Made by a program: the position numbers and the translations under genes. A stretch of DNA of 64,000 nt from positions 558,001-622,000 of the forward strand of contig JAUIRK010001049.1 in the NCBI GenBank assembly GCA_030549495.1. Direction: 5' to 3'. Below the pieces are notes generated by a model that was not told the origin of the DNA, made no database searches, and was given only the letters and a program-made list of their open reading frames with translations. Position 1 is the first letter of the stretch. The number at the start of each line of letters is the position of its first letter. This stretch comes from Nectonema munidae (lineage: Eukaryota > Nematomorpha > Nectonematoida > Nectonematidae). This document shows, in pieces, positions 20,001 through 29,039 of this stretch.

Positions 20001-20144
20001 CTTTATAACTTTGATTTAACTAATGTTGGTGAAATCAATCATTCAATTCAACGGTATGGAATAAAAATGGGTCTTGCTGATTCTTTAAATTCCTCATTAT
20101 TTAAATCATGTTCTGATTTGCTAATTCCTTATTTTAATGTATAA
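8005..20144 (+). CDS. KChIP / neuronal calcium sensor-like EF-hand protein (six coding exons)
   Basis: Six exons join in phase to about 252 residues, the usual length of Kv-channel-interacting proteins, which are Ca-binding modulators of Kv4 channels in neurons and muscle. The family pattern is clear. A variable N-terminus is followed by IFSRDEVKRFYQTFKS and ACPSG (family: KFTKKELQ.LYRGFKNECPSG), then FPH, then EF-hand 2 (DKSQKGFVTFSQ), EF-hand 3 (DIDKDNLISLAD) and a weak EF-hand 4 (DLTNVGEINHSI). EF-2 has Lys at loop position 5 and Gln at 12, and EF-4 is degenerate, so only EF-3 looks able to bind Ca well. The N-terminus starts MMN, so N-myristoylation is not expected. Intron positions such as FKS|ACPSG and KAFFS|... 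resemble those of KChIP genes. A different NCS-family member is possible. Confidence 0.75.
8096..8831 (+). other. Intron 1 of the KChIP-like gene
   Basis: The intron is AT-rich. It holds a perfect 27-base inverted repeat close to its 3-prime end and no recognisable element. Confidence 0.55.
8674..8773. repeat. Perfect 27-base inverted repeat upstream of an acceptor
   Basis: Arms at 8674-8700 and 8747-8773 are exact reverse complements with a 46-base loop. The stem ends 58 bases before the exon 2 acceptor, so a transcript hairpin would include the region where branch points usually lie. Confidence 0.8.
8832..8956 (+). CDS. KChIP-like gene, coding exon 2 (pre-EF helix)
   Basis: The exon opens after a long pyrimidine-rich acceptor (ttctaacaatattttag), completes the Ala codon begun by exon 1, and ends phase 0 at TCG|gtaagt. 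It encodes SVDALVQQTIFSRDEVKRFY, matching the family helix LE.L...TKFTK.ELQ.LY. This exon and the ACPSG exon are adjacent in the protein although 9.6 kb apart in DNA. Confidence 0.8.
9845..9852 (+). repeat. Target-site duplication, left copy
   Basis: CACTAGGG stands immediately before the hAT terminus and is repeated exactly after the right terminus. Confidence 0.9.
10390..12188 (+). pseudogene. hAT transposase with BED zinc finger (broken by frame changes)
   Basis: ATG at 10390 begins MSAKKRTYNEAFL. A BED finger follows with CVIC and H-x4-H spacing (QCVICSKVLSRESMKPSKLK then HFETVH). All three catalytic regions can be read: LQLDESTDVSS (first Asp), VCTDGAPSMIG (second Asp) and STYRCETGF (Glu), followed by KTSPRNKL. 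At least three frame changes (near 10660, 11065 and 11200-11500) and a stop break the reading frame, so this copy should not make full transposase. Similarity to the family is otherwise good, pointing to recent inactivation or to sequencing indels. Confidence 0.85.
12299..12336. repeat. TG/GT microsatellite
   Basis: An interrupted run of gt/tg dinucleotides lies in the 3-prime part of hAT transposon 2, downstream of the transposase frame. Confidence 0.8.
12561..12568 (+). repeat. Target-site duplication, right copy
   Basis: CACTAGGG follows the right terminus of hAT transposon 2 and equals the left copy base for base. Confidence 0.9.
14815..15010 (-). pseudogene. TTF-type zinc finger fragment of a hAT-like (ZMYM1-type) element
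   Basis: On the minus strand the translation runs PAPPKIQFPKDSKRRSFLQV, then WYETFNWLKYSVSRDKACC and YGC. This is the TTF/zf pattern (P..I.FP..... R.F...WYE.F.WLEYSV..D...C..C) found at the N-terminus of one hAT transposase group and of zinc finger MYM-type 1-like proteins. Only this domain is present. The upstream part of the open frame (to 15228) is not recognisable and no catalytic region follows. It is a dead fragment inside the KChIP-like intron. Confidence 0.6.
15522..15895 (+). other. Coding-like stretch with possible short intron, unrecognised
   Basis: An open frame to 15776 is followed by a good acceptor (cttttctgttttttacag) and a second open stretch ending ...KSMIVKKDVVV then TAA, with AATAAA close behind. 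However, the donor candidate (gtaaaa near 15775) does not give matching phase with the second stretch, so I cannot build a gene. It may be a decayed element or a chance pair of frames. Confidence 0.2.
15975..16685 (-). mobile_element. GC-rich LTR-like fossil
   Basis: The block is markedly richer in G+C than its surroundings. Read on the minus strand it holds an open stretch in the 16325-16675 part, then a TATAAAA box at 16177-16171, then an AATAAA signal at 15994-15989. That order fits the U3-R-U5 layout of an LTR together with a remnant of upstream element sequence. I found no partner LTR, and the family is not assigned. It appears broken and could instead be a short independent transcription unit. 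Confidence 0.3.
16686..16721 (+). repeat. 36-base direct repeat, copy 1
   Basis: CTCGAGAAAATTTACTTTTG plus the following TCAGTGGAGC recurs 471 bases downstream with a single mismatch. Confidence 0.85.
17157..17192 (+). repeat. 36-base direct repeat, copy 2
   Basis: This is the second copy of the CTCGAGAAAATTTACTTTTG word. The sequence between the copies is AT-rich, without a gene. Confidence 0.85.
17405..17770. mobile_element. Possible pogo/Tigger-type non-autonomous remnant
   Basis: The word cgcttgattt recurs at both ends (near 17410, 17428 and 17750). The left side contains aatccggaaatcac and ttaatccggcac, the kind of termini seen in pogo-like elements. A 40-codon open stretch starting MNNELLEILE lies inside. 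No clear inverted ends or TA duplication were established. Confidence 0.3.
17942..17963. repeat. G-rich homopolymer run
   Basis: A nearly pure G run is broken by single A residues. Confidence 0.85.
18545..18611 (+). CDS. KChIP-like gene, coding exon 3
   Basis: The exon begins phase 0 with ACPSG and ends FPHA plus one base (phase 1). ACPSG...FPH corresponds to the family ECPSG......FFPHG around the non-binding EF-hand 1. The CPSG motif shows that EF-1 is the usual inactive one. The donor is gtaagt and the following intron is only 36 bases. Confidence 0.85.
18612..18647 (+). other. 36-base intron
   Basis: It runs GTAAGT...CTACAG. Removing it joins GCC T to GG TTT in frame and restores the family alignment between FPH and the helix before EF-hand 2. 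Confidence 0.85.
18648..18730 (+). CDS. KChIP-like gene, coding exon 4 (EF-hand 2)
   Basis: The exon encodes LQYFSRLYDFLDKSQKGFV then TFS, ending phase 0 at gtaagt. The loop starts DKSQKG. Position 1 Asp, 3 Ser and 6 Gly are kept, and 5 is Lys, so Ca affinity is doubtful. Confidence 0.88.
18731..18785 (+). other. 55-base intron
   Basis: It runs GTAAGT...TTTCTAG. The acceptor TAG at 18785 keeps phase 0 and gives TFS|QYLLMLS, matching the family F.DF...LS. Confidence 0.8.
18786..19004 (+). CDS. KChIP-like gene, coding exon 5 (EF-hand 3)
   Basis: The exon encodes DVVEWLFDLYDIDKDNLISL, matching the family EKL.WAF.LYDIN.DGYIT. Loop positions 1, 3 and 5 are Asp, 6 is Asn and 12 is Asp instead of Glu, so this is the best Ca-binding site in the protein. 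It ends KAFFS in phase 0 at gtaagt, where KChIP genes are also interrupted (..FFQ|KMD). Confidence 0.9.
19005..19973 (+). other. Intron 5 of the KChIP-like gene
   Basis: The intron is AT-rich. A stretch near 19560-19745 (CGAGTAACATTTCG, TTTATCGCGGGCC) is more GC-rich and may be the worn end of a pogo-like element, but no inverted partner was found. Confidence 0.5.
19974..20144 (+). CDS. KChIP-like gene, probable last exon (degenerate EF-hand 4)
   Basis: After an acceptor (atcttatttccaaag) in the required phase 0, 56 codons run to TAA. They include YNFDLTNVGEINHSIQRYG, which fits an EF-hand 4 frame, though with Val at loop position 5 and Ile at 12. About 14 extra residues separate it from KAFFS compared with the vertebrate family. 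That is odd, and the acceptor could be another one. Confidence 0.5.
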   Translation, partial: LLLDKASSRLYNFDLTNVGEINHSIQRYGIKMGLADSLNSSLFKSCSDLLIPYFNV

Positions 20145-20159
20145 GTAATTGAGAGAAAA

Positions 20160-20740
20160 TTCGTGATGATAAAAGATGAATGTAAATGTTTATATATATT
20201 TCAAGGGTTCTGAATTTGATGGTGGCATTTATTTTGGAAAAATTTTTGGCCTAATATAATTAATCATCAATGAAAAATAACTGTAGCTGTCAATAAGATA
20301 TTTTGTATTAGATGATTTTGTGAATGATAAGCTGATTTAATTGGTATCGCTTATTTTTTACAAAATACATCGTAGATATGCCAGAACATCAATAAAAGTT
20401 GAGCGAAACTGACAAAAATTAGTATATGTAAAATGAACAATTTTTATCCTGAAAAACATGTAAACTAACATTTTTAAGTACGCTGAATTTATTGGTGTTA
20501 CTCATTATTTACAAAATGCATTGTGGCTATGTCAAAACATCAATCAAAAATGATTCAACGTGACAAAAAGTGATATATGTAAAATAAAGTATATTGCTCC
20601 CAAAATAAATGTAAACTAGCATTTTCACGTTAATTTCATTGGTTGGTATTACTTATTTTCTACGAAATAATTTGTAGATATGCCAGAATATCAATTAAAT
20701 CGTGCGAAGCCTGTAAAAATGGTTTGTATGTGATATATAT
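20160..20740 (+). repeat. Satellite-like array, left (forward) arm
   Basis: About three and a half units of roughly 165 bases share gctgaatttattggtgttac, tcattatttacaaaatgca, gatatgccagaacatcaat and aaaaagtgatatatgtaaaa. The arm is the near reverse complement of the array at 21840-22380. Confidence 0.7.
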
Positions 20741-20939
20741 TATTTTGTGTTATTTATTTTTTAGAAAAAAATGAAAAGTCAACATCTAAAAATTTAATAA
20801 TGAAAAATAAAAAATTGATCTTTCTTAGAAACTTTTGATTTGCAACGTCTGGCGTTGCCAATACAAATAACATTTTGTGTTCTTTGCATTGAAATGCTTT
20901 TTTGAGGCTTCCCAAAAAAACAAACATTATTTTATTTAG

Positions 20940-21215
20940 GGGCGTGAGTAGGGTTGGTTAGATGATGGATTCGATAACTCAAGGTCTTGGGTTCGATCCC
21001 GCATCAAGCCTGCTTTCCTCATAGTTCGATACAAACGGCTCAATTGTGCCTTCTCGATGAAAACACCCTATGGTACCTTTACCTTTTAAATAAGAAAGCA
21101 AACCACTTAAGGATTTTTCTATGTAAGACGGTACTCTATCCAGTCCTCTGGTCAATAAGATCTGTTCCGCCTTTAGTGTAGTATCAAATTTTAATATTGC
21201 GGGCTTTTTTTATCA
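20940..21215 (+). mobile_element. tRNA-derived SINE
   Basis: The 5-prime part (20940-21010) is tRNA-like, with a poor A-box region (tagggttggttagatgatgg) and a good B-box GGTTCGATCCC at the right distance. It is followed by about 200 bases of unrelated body, as in tRNA-derived SINEs. It cannot be a working tRNA: the acceptor ends do not pair. The 3-prime end is not defined by a poly(A) or a target duplication I can see. Confidence 0.5.
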
Positions 21216-21839
21216 TCTTTTGTTACGCCTAATAATGAAGGATAAGATTGAAGCGCGTTGCAAGTGTGAATTAATCAACTGTGAGGTGGCCGGTGGGAGT
21301 GTAGATTTATAAATTGCTGACTGTGGGGGTGTAAACTAATAAAATATGAGCTGGACTGCTGCAGACAATTTTCTACCGCCCACAAAGAGCTTAAAAGGCA
21401 CACATTCATTCACCCCAGGACATGCATATAGACAGGCACATACTTTGTATTTTATACAAAGCATAAAGAGATGTGCAAAAACAAACTTAAATCAAGTCCC
21501 CAGATATTGAATAAAAGCGAGCTTATTTCCACAGGTAAGAGATGCGCTACTGTCTTTCATGTGCCCAGAATTGTATCGCTTGCTACAATGTCATGATATA
21601 TCTGATTTCAGCTCAATGCCCGATCTACGTACGAGAGCGAAGACATTTGTACCACGTCACGCCTGGCATTCGTGCAACAGTTGTGTTCTGTGTACTCATA
21701 TTTCTGTTCAACCAGTTGCCCGCCTTTTCCAAAAAAGCATGGTAATTCTGCATCGTTCACAGTCGTGTGATAATTGTGAGTAATAAATAAAGCGCCGATA
21801 CCCGATCCACGGATGATTCTATAACATTTTATGTCATAA
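21216..21839. other. Non-repetitive stretch between satellite arms
   Basis: The base composition is more balanced than its surroundings. A 74-codon open frame (21559-21783) has several Cys residues (SCNSCVLC, SCDNC) and is followed by AATAAA, but I cannot join it to anything or name a family. Confidence 0.3.
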
Positions 21840-22380
21840 AGTAATCACACCTGTTTTTAAAATGTCTTTATCAGTGTAACCGTTTTACATGTATTTTGAG
21901 GTAAAACATTTATTCAACTTCAATCATATTTCTGGCACGATTTATCAGCTTTAATTGATGTTTTGAGATAGCTACAAAGTATTTTGTCTAAAATAAGTAA
22001 TGCCACTGTATTCATGCTACCTGAAATGCTAGTTTATATGTATTTGGAGATAAAAAAAAGTTTATTGAAATTTAATATTTTTGAAAGATTTTATCGAGTT
22101 TGATTGACATTTGGAGAACATTTTTATAAAATGTATTTTGTAAAAAATGAGTAACACCTCAGCTTACACGTATTTTTTCATAGTTTATTTTACATAATAA
22201 TTTTTGACAGGTTCGCTCAAATTTGATTGATGTTCTGGCATATCTGCAAATTATTTCTTAGAAAATAAGTAATACCTATCTTAAAATGCTAGCTTACATT
22301 TATTTTGGGATAAATATAGTATATTTTAGGTATACGACTTTTTGACATGATGTTTTGACATAGCTTGCAATTTCCAATTT
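21840..22380 (-). repeat. Satellite-like array, right (reverse) arm
   Basis: The units contain tttgattgatgttctggcat, atctgcaaattatttcttag and aaaataagtaatacc. The reverse complement matches 20646-20700 at about 90% by eye. Three or so units are present. Confidence 0.7.
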
Positions 22381-22449
22381 TTTCCAAGCGTGAAAATTCT
22401 TAACTTCTACCCATTAAAAGTAAAAATTCATTTAGAGGTACAAATAAGT

Positions 22450-23120
22450 TTGAAGTTTCTGTTCTCAATTTTTCTGAGTACTCTCAAAATGAAGGTTTTC
22501 ACGTGTTTTCTTATGCTGACGACTTCTTTTTTCTTCATCCACTTCTTACCACTTTAAAAATTTTAGTGTGTAAGTTAACACACAAAACAAATTATTCTTT
22601 TTCTTCTCTCAATCAAAGCAAGAACATTTAATATACAACTAACGCTATTGTTAAAAATGGGCAAGCTTTTCTTAGCAATATTAAAAGGTTAAAGAAATTT
22701 TTAACTAAAGAAAATTTAAAACTGATTCTTTCAATTCATTGCTCTATACATGCTATATTGCCGTGATTATTATGAATACAAAAAACCAACTTTTGCAAAT
22801 TTCGTGTGCACGGATGATTGTAAAAAGGCATGAAAGAATTTCACATGAGTTACGTTATCTTCATTGGCTTGCGTTTCGAAAAAGAATTTGCTTCACATTT
22901 TTAATTTTAACTTTCAAATGCATTATATATTTTCTTCCTTCATACTTATCAAGAAACCAAAAGCTTGGTTCAAAGTTTTACTTAAAAGTCACAGCTGACA
23001 ATAAAGGTATCTTTTTTGAAAAAACTCGAACACATGTTGCATTACGCGTTTGTGAACGCAGTGATTTCTTATCTCGCATACGCTTCGCCACATCTTTTAC
23101 GTGCCACACATCAAATTGAT
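22450..23120 (+). mobile_element. LINE fragment: reverse transcriptase tail
   Basis: The early part reads SYADDFFFLHP, the RT active-site box. Farther on, LQISCARMIVKRHERISHEL followed by LHWLAFRKRICFTFLILTFK and LPSYLS match the conserved C-terminal region of CR1/L2/Rex-like RTs (LHWLPV..RI.FKI...T.K......PSYLS). A block corresponding to the final TR..YG.R.F..A.P.LWN segment follows in another frame. The copy lacks its 5-prime half, so it is a typical truncated LINE, broken by a few frame changes. Confidence 0.7.
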
Positions 23121-23799
23121 ACTTATTTCATGGGCTTCATTGCCATTGTAATTACAGGTAAAATTAGATTTTTTTTTATAATTGTATTTTTCGGTTCTCT
23201 TCGTTTAGCAGGTGAAGGGTGCATATTTTTTATATTTTGCAATTTTGAATTTCAACGCTCGTTAGATTTTGAGAAAGTTTTACCTTTTATCTGTAACAAT
23301 TTCCAACACAATTATAAAACCTACATTTATTTGCAGATTTTTATAAAATCATTTTATTTTCGCTTTTTTTTATTTTTTATAAATTTACCTTTAGTTTTGT
23401 TCTTATGTTAACACTAATACTTCAAGCATATTATTTTAACAAGCTATTTTATTTAAACATGTAAATTTAATTAAAAAAAAGTTTTTGAGTTGGTAAATTT
23501 TTCGTAAATCAACTGAACTTATTATTATTAAATTTTTCATTGTAAATTTTAATTTTTCACCAATTATACTACTATGATTAGTTCTACTTGAGGACTTGAT
23601 ATTATAAATTAACCTTGGTTTTAATATTGCTATTATTGCAATATACAAGGATGCAATTTTGAACTGTTCCCCAAAATTTTTCGTGCAACATATCAATTTT
23701 TTATAATTTTGTATTTTTCAGTTTTCTTCTTAATTAGCAGATGGAAGGTGCATATTTTTTCCTTTCTTAGGCTTAAACTGCAAATACTTTAGACATTTG

Positions 23800-24085
23800 C
23801 AAATCATAGTTGCTAAAACTGAGTTGAGAAATGAAATTGTCATGGTCGATTTGGTATAAAAAATATATTCTTGGAGGGAGGTTCAGGCTTAAACCGCAAA
23901 ATTGATTGACACATTGAGACATTTCGAAAACCAAATTGCAAAAAATGACCCCGAAATTTAAATTGGCATGCTTGATTTAGTATAAAAATGTGTATTTTTT
24001 TCATTTGAATAATAACATTCATACATATCATTTTCAGTCGTAAAGCACAATTTTATTGACACTTTCAGAATTGTTCGCCAAATAT
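23800..24085 (-). repeat. Satellite-like units, same family as the 5880-6880 array
   Basis: Two units carry gtcgatttggtataaaaa, taaaccgcaaaattgattga and aaaatgacccc. They match the array inside the piggyBac-like element in the same orientation. Confidence 0.65.
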
Positions 24086-24299
24086 TCTAATATGTTGGAT
24101 TATTTCTATTTGGGCAAGTTTCGTGTTTACGTCCGATCTCGCGTATCATGCGATAGCGCCAATAGAATATTTGTGTATCATGTATCATGTGTACAATGCC
24201 AGATTCTTTAAAATATTAATAATAATCAATTTGAAGAAATATTTTTCCAGTATGAAGAGCTTTAGGAAACGCGGGTAGACAACTTCTTTGTCATTCCCA

Positions 24300-24470
24300 A
24301 CCGTGTGCTTTCTATTCCATACACAAATGATTAGGCAGACAATGTTCAACTTTCTGTTCATATTTTCCTAGATGTAAGATTTGATATAGAGACGATGTTA
24401 AAAATGATGGGTGGGACTATTTTTCAATTTGCACGATATTAAATAATATATTTGTCAATTAATCAAATAA
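24300..24470 (+). repeat. Dispersed repeat, solitary copy
   Basis: The sequence tttctgttcatattttccta, gatgtaagatttgatata, caatttgcacgatattaaat and aatatatttgtcaa matches the two copies at 37070-37240 and 39410-39520. Confidence 0.65.
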
Positions 24471-27129
24471 TAATGAAACTAAAATTCACAAAGTTATGAA
24501 CAAAAAATGTTTGGATAGTACTCTAAACAAGATTATTAATCACATTTGTTTTTTTGAAGAGATGATGTTATGTAATCAGGCATACAATAATTATTTAGCA
24601 TTTGTGTGTTAAAGGAGATGATATTAACTTTAAGGAGGCTAAACAGACTTCTCTTATAAAATGAATTTCAACAAGTAAGTACACTTTTTATATACTGCCA
24701 CCTCCTATGTTGTTTTCTGAACAAGAATAGCTTAACAAAACTTAGCATTTTTCAGAAATTGAAAACTAAGCTATTTTATGAACAACAAAAGAGAAATATT
24801 AATATACAGATATTTTAAAAAGGATGAATATTTGAAGACATTTAAATGACCATTATATTTTTATTCAGTTTAACTTGAAGGAGGTTAATTTTTAACCCTT
24901 TTTTTCCGTATTTTTAAGACGACATTTCAATTGACATTTGCAGAAAGTTATGTTTTCGAAGTTATTACGACATATATTTATATCATTAAAGAATGTTATG
25001 TTATCGAAGTTATGCCAAAGGAGGCATTTGTCATTATTATAATTTTTCCCACTGAAAACATCTCATTTTTTTAATTTCAATTCTCAATATATTTTTAGAC
25101 TTTTTTAAAATAATAAATAGAAAAACAATAATTTTCATGAATTCAAACTGAGTATGATGTATTTAAATAAGTATGATATAAAATGAAGGAGGCATACATT
25201 GTTTTTTTCTAAAAATAATGTATGATATAAATCTGATATTCATAAAAAATGATAAATTTTAAAAACTTTCATATTTTAAATATCATTTCTGTTATGATTT
25301 TTTTGGTTTTTTTGTCATCATATTTGTTTAATAAAACAGATAACAGGAAACAAGTATAGAAAGTAAAAAATAGAAGAATGAAAAATAATTTTAAGTCATA
25401 TTGCATCATTATCGGAAATTTTCAAAAGAAAGTGTTTCACTTTTTTGAAAATAGAAATAATTTTACCAAGTCAGAGAAGTAGGGAAAATACCCTATTCAA
25501 TGTATGTATTAAAAGCACGAAGTATTCCAGGAATGCCGAGCTTCTTTTTTTAAATATTCGGAGAAAAATGTTCAATAAAATTTGCGAAATTTTTGCTTTA
25601 TTGCTACAAGTCCATCTGTTGTTTGAACGATATACTTGTTAACTCTTTTAGAATTTTTCCTCTGTTAGACGAGGTAACTTGAAGTGATTTGATATTTTCA
25701 AAAAGGTTAGAAAAGTAAGCTGGTTTCTGAAACTTTGACAAATAACAAATTTATCTTTTAATTAAAGTTATTCAAATATTTTTTCATCTTTCTATGTAAT
25801 TTTTCTTGTTTCTTAGGAGGTCATCCAAAAATTTACTTTATGTTTGTAATCAGATTTGTTCTTAGTAACTCTTGGAATAGCGTACTAAATTATCGTCATT
25901 GAAATAATTGAATTTATCAACTAACTAACATTTAGGAGAATCAAAATACTATAAACGAGTAACTTTACCTATATTATAACTTGAAATTTTGAGTTTTCTT
26001 GTATTTGATAATCGCAAACCCTGTGCTTTTGCTACTGAAGCCTCGTCACTTCCACTTTGCGTGTTGAAGCCCACTTTGACAATTTTTGAGGTTCCAAAGC
26101 CTTTGAACCTTAAAAACTTTATGTAATTAGTAGTGTAACTTCATCTGAGATGTCATGGCTCATGATTATTTTTTTTTTGTTATAAAAGACAACTCTGCAG
26201 ACGATGAGTTTACGTTAAACTCAATTTTTTAAATGTATACCATTAGCCTATACTTTTGAGCAGATCCTTTGGTTTATGGTGAAATAAATTTTTTATCTAC
26301 CTTTTTTTAGTTTTATATCTCTTTGCAATTCTATTTTGTCTTTCTAAAGTACAAAGTAGTATCGTAAAAAGGCGAAGTGGAACTGAAAAGGACGCAATCG
26401 AATGTTACAAACGTTTACTTGCTGTATTTTATTTTTCATTGCGCGATTAAAGAGAACACCACGACGTTAAACGCGCCACTGATTTTTATATCATTTTAAG
26501 AAATTTGACGTAGAAAGGAAAGGTTTTGTCACGAGAAAAGATTTCAAGAAAATATTTGCCAAGGTAAGATCCATTTTCACCAAATAATATGAAAAACAAA
26601 AAATATACTTCTTATTCAATTGAACCCCTAAATTCTTGACACCTGCCTGATGTTTAAGCAACTTTGCTGCATGCAGCATCAAATTTTTCAATTAGACGAA
26701 CGCATTTTGAATAAATTGCGCATTCAAGCTATAAATAATTCCATTAAAAAATCGTTCCTTCACAAAATTTGACATGACAATTTCATTCCAAATTTTTTGA
26801 ATTTTTCCTTTGATGCGTGCGTTTTTTCCAAATCTTGAGCACTCAAATTTAACAAGTGTTTTGTTTCGAATAGAATCCTCAATTCCAGCAAAATACGAAA
26901 TCCCTCTTTGGCGAATATGCAGCAAGCGAAAAAAGGCAAACTTTGACGCTAGAGAGTGTTTACCTGTAAGTGGCTGTGGATTACGCTTCACACTCTGCCA
27001 ACTTTTAACGAATCTTCATTTAGTATTTTATTAACAAGACTTTTTAAAAATAAATAACTTGAAACAGACGAAACAGTATTCGAACCTTGTAACTACGATG
27101 ATTTCAAAGAGGGAAAGTTTTATGGCATC
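24471..27129. other. AT-rich interval without a recognised gene
   Basis: There are several open stretches, including two abutting minus-strand frames at 26491-26991 (for example GIEDSIRNKTLVKFECSRFG and LMLHAAKLLKHQAGVKNLGV). They have amino-acid composition compatible with real protein but no family that I recognise and no splice support. A decayed element is possible. Confidence 0.3.
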
Positions 27130-27300
27130 TTACGGAATAATTAAATATCTAATTCATATAAATTTAAAGTTTGTAGAATATTTCTTTCAAAAATTTTAAA
27201 ACTTCCATTTCTATTTAAAAAGGCCAAATTTAAATTCAGGGCTCCATACCTGTCAATTCATAGACCCACGTCCTAAATATATTTTCAAACAATTTTATAA
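27130..27300 (+). repeat. Dispersed repeat (27/29/58 kb family), forward fragment
   Basis: The sequence tagaatatttctttcaaaaa, then cctgtcaattcatagaccca and atatattttcaaac matches 58800-58925 closely. Confidence 0.6.
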
Positions 27301-29039
27301 GATAATTCTTTGTTTTTCTGTGTTACTAATCTAATTTGGTAAGATTTCGTTGCCAAAAATTTTACCCATTAACTACCAGGGTAATAGAAAAACATTTTTT
27401 TTTAAAATCATTTAAGCTTTTCTGCTTTGTTTATACTATAGATAAATAAAAAAAATTTCTTGATTTTTTGATATGTTCCCATTTATTAAAAGAAGAAAAT
27501 TAAAAGAAAATAAATTAAAAAATTTATTATTAGAAAGATTGGTACAAAAAGTAGTAAAAAATTTATTTGTTCAATAAAGGGTCAAAAAACATTATTTAGA
27601 ATGAAATTCTTGCAATGTAAATGAAGACGCAGGCATATTACTCAGTCGATAGTTTTTTTACATAATCTGCATCTTACTTCGCTTACTTTAATTGGATGAT
27701 GAGGAAGAGGAAGTGATCGAGCAGAACATACTGGCGCCCATTTAATGAAGAATTCAGACATCCAGAAACACAACTATGGATAATGTTATTTCTCTTCTAA
27801 ATTCTAAGTGAGTTTTATCTGAATCGAGTTCTCTATATAAAAGCCAAGATGATACAAAAGAGATCCACTCCTCCCATATATTTGTTATATTTGTTTATCA
27901 TACATGATTGTTGAATTTCTTTTCTAGCTAAGCCTTTCACCCATCTTGAAGCTTTGTAACACTGTTTGAATGCATGACGACTGGTCTGTTATTGACAGCA
28001 AGTAATCTTCTCGAAATTGTATACTTCAAATGTTCCTCTTTCCATTATTTAAAATTTTTCTTGTCTGTTTTAATGGACAGCATTTCACTCGGATCGTCCT
28101 CTACATGTTCCATTGCAATTCAGATTTTTTTTCTGAAGTTTTTGAAATAAAGAAACTGAAGTAAAATAATTATCCATGGTGCTTGTTTTCAATTACTGAT
28201 GCTAAACTGCTGCCCTACTTTTTCACCCAAAGAGCCGTTGTTTTGCCAATTACAGCGTTGTCTTTGCCAGTATATCATCAATACAACGATTTTTTGAAGA
28301 AACCAAATTTCAAGAAGAGGGCGAATTTTGGCACCTTATCTTGGCAATCAATATTGTTATTATCACAGAAAAGAAGATATATTTTAATTTCTTCAAATCT
28401 ATTTCTATTCTTAGATTTTTTACAAATCCCAAATTCATATCTTCATAATCCTTTGATCGCCTTTTTTCCATTTAATTTTATCATTAAATTCACTCAAATT
28501 TTATTTAAAATTAAAAATAAATTAATCCAATTTTTTATAAATTAATTTATAATTATAATTTAAAAAGATTTAATTATATATCTCCAAATTTTTTTGAAAA
28601 TTAAAAATTCAATCTGTGAAATTTTATCAAAGAAATGAAAAAACAATTTTTTTTGTTTTTTTGATTACATATCTCTACCAAAAGTTTAAAGTTTATGACA
28701 AAAAAATTATATTTTATACAATCGATTAAATGTTATAATTGTTTACATTACAAATTTATTGAAAAAGTTTTTAAAAATTATATGTTTCCAAATGGGAACA
28801 TTGGTAGTTATGGGTAAAGCAAATGCGTTCAACACTTCTTTGTTTTCAGAATTAGTAAAGAAAATTATTTCGAATTTGAAAAACCTTTGCTGAACTCAAA
28901 CGTGAGGTAGCTTTCCAAAAAAAATTTCAAAGCGATGCTATGGAAAGAAATTCAACAATTTCTTCAAAGCCCCTTAAACTTTCGCTGCAAGCAAGAGATT
29001 TCTGTACTCCATTGTCATAAAGTTGGAGCTGAAATTATG
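27301..29039. other. AT-rich interval without a recognised gene
   Basis: Extended A+T runs and low-complexity words dominate. I see no coding family, RNA gene or element end. Confidence 0.4.

Noticed and set aside
20987-21181. Possible functional tRNA gene at the B-box near 20990
   Set aside because: The acceptor stem does not pair and the A-box is poor, so a SINE head fits better than a tRNA gene.
21536-21783. Cys-rich terminal exon of a third host gene (SCNSCVLC ... SCDNC, then TAA and AATAAA)
   Set aside because: ccacag/gtaaga at its start reads as well as a donor as an acceptor, no upstream exon was found and no zinc-finger family fits.
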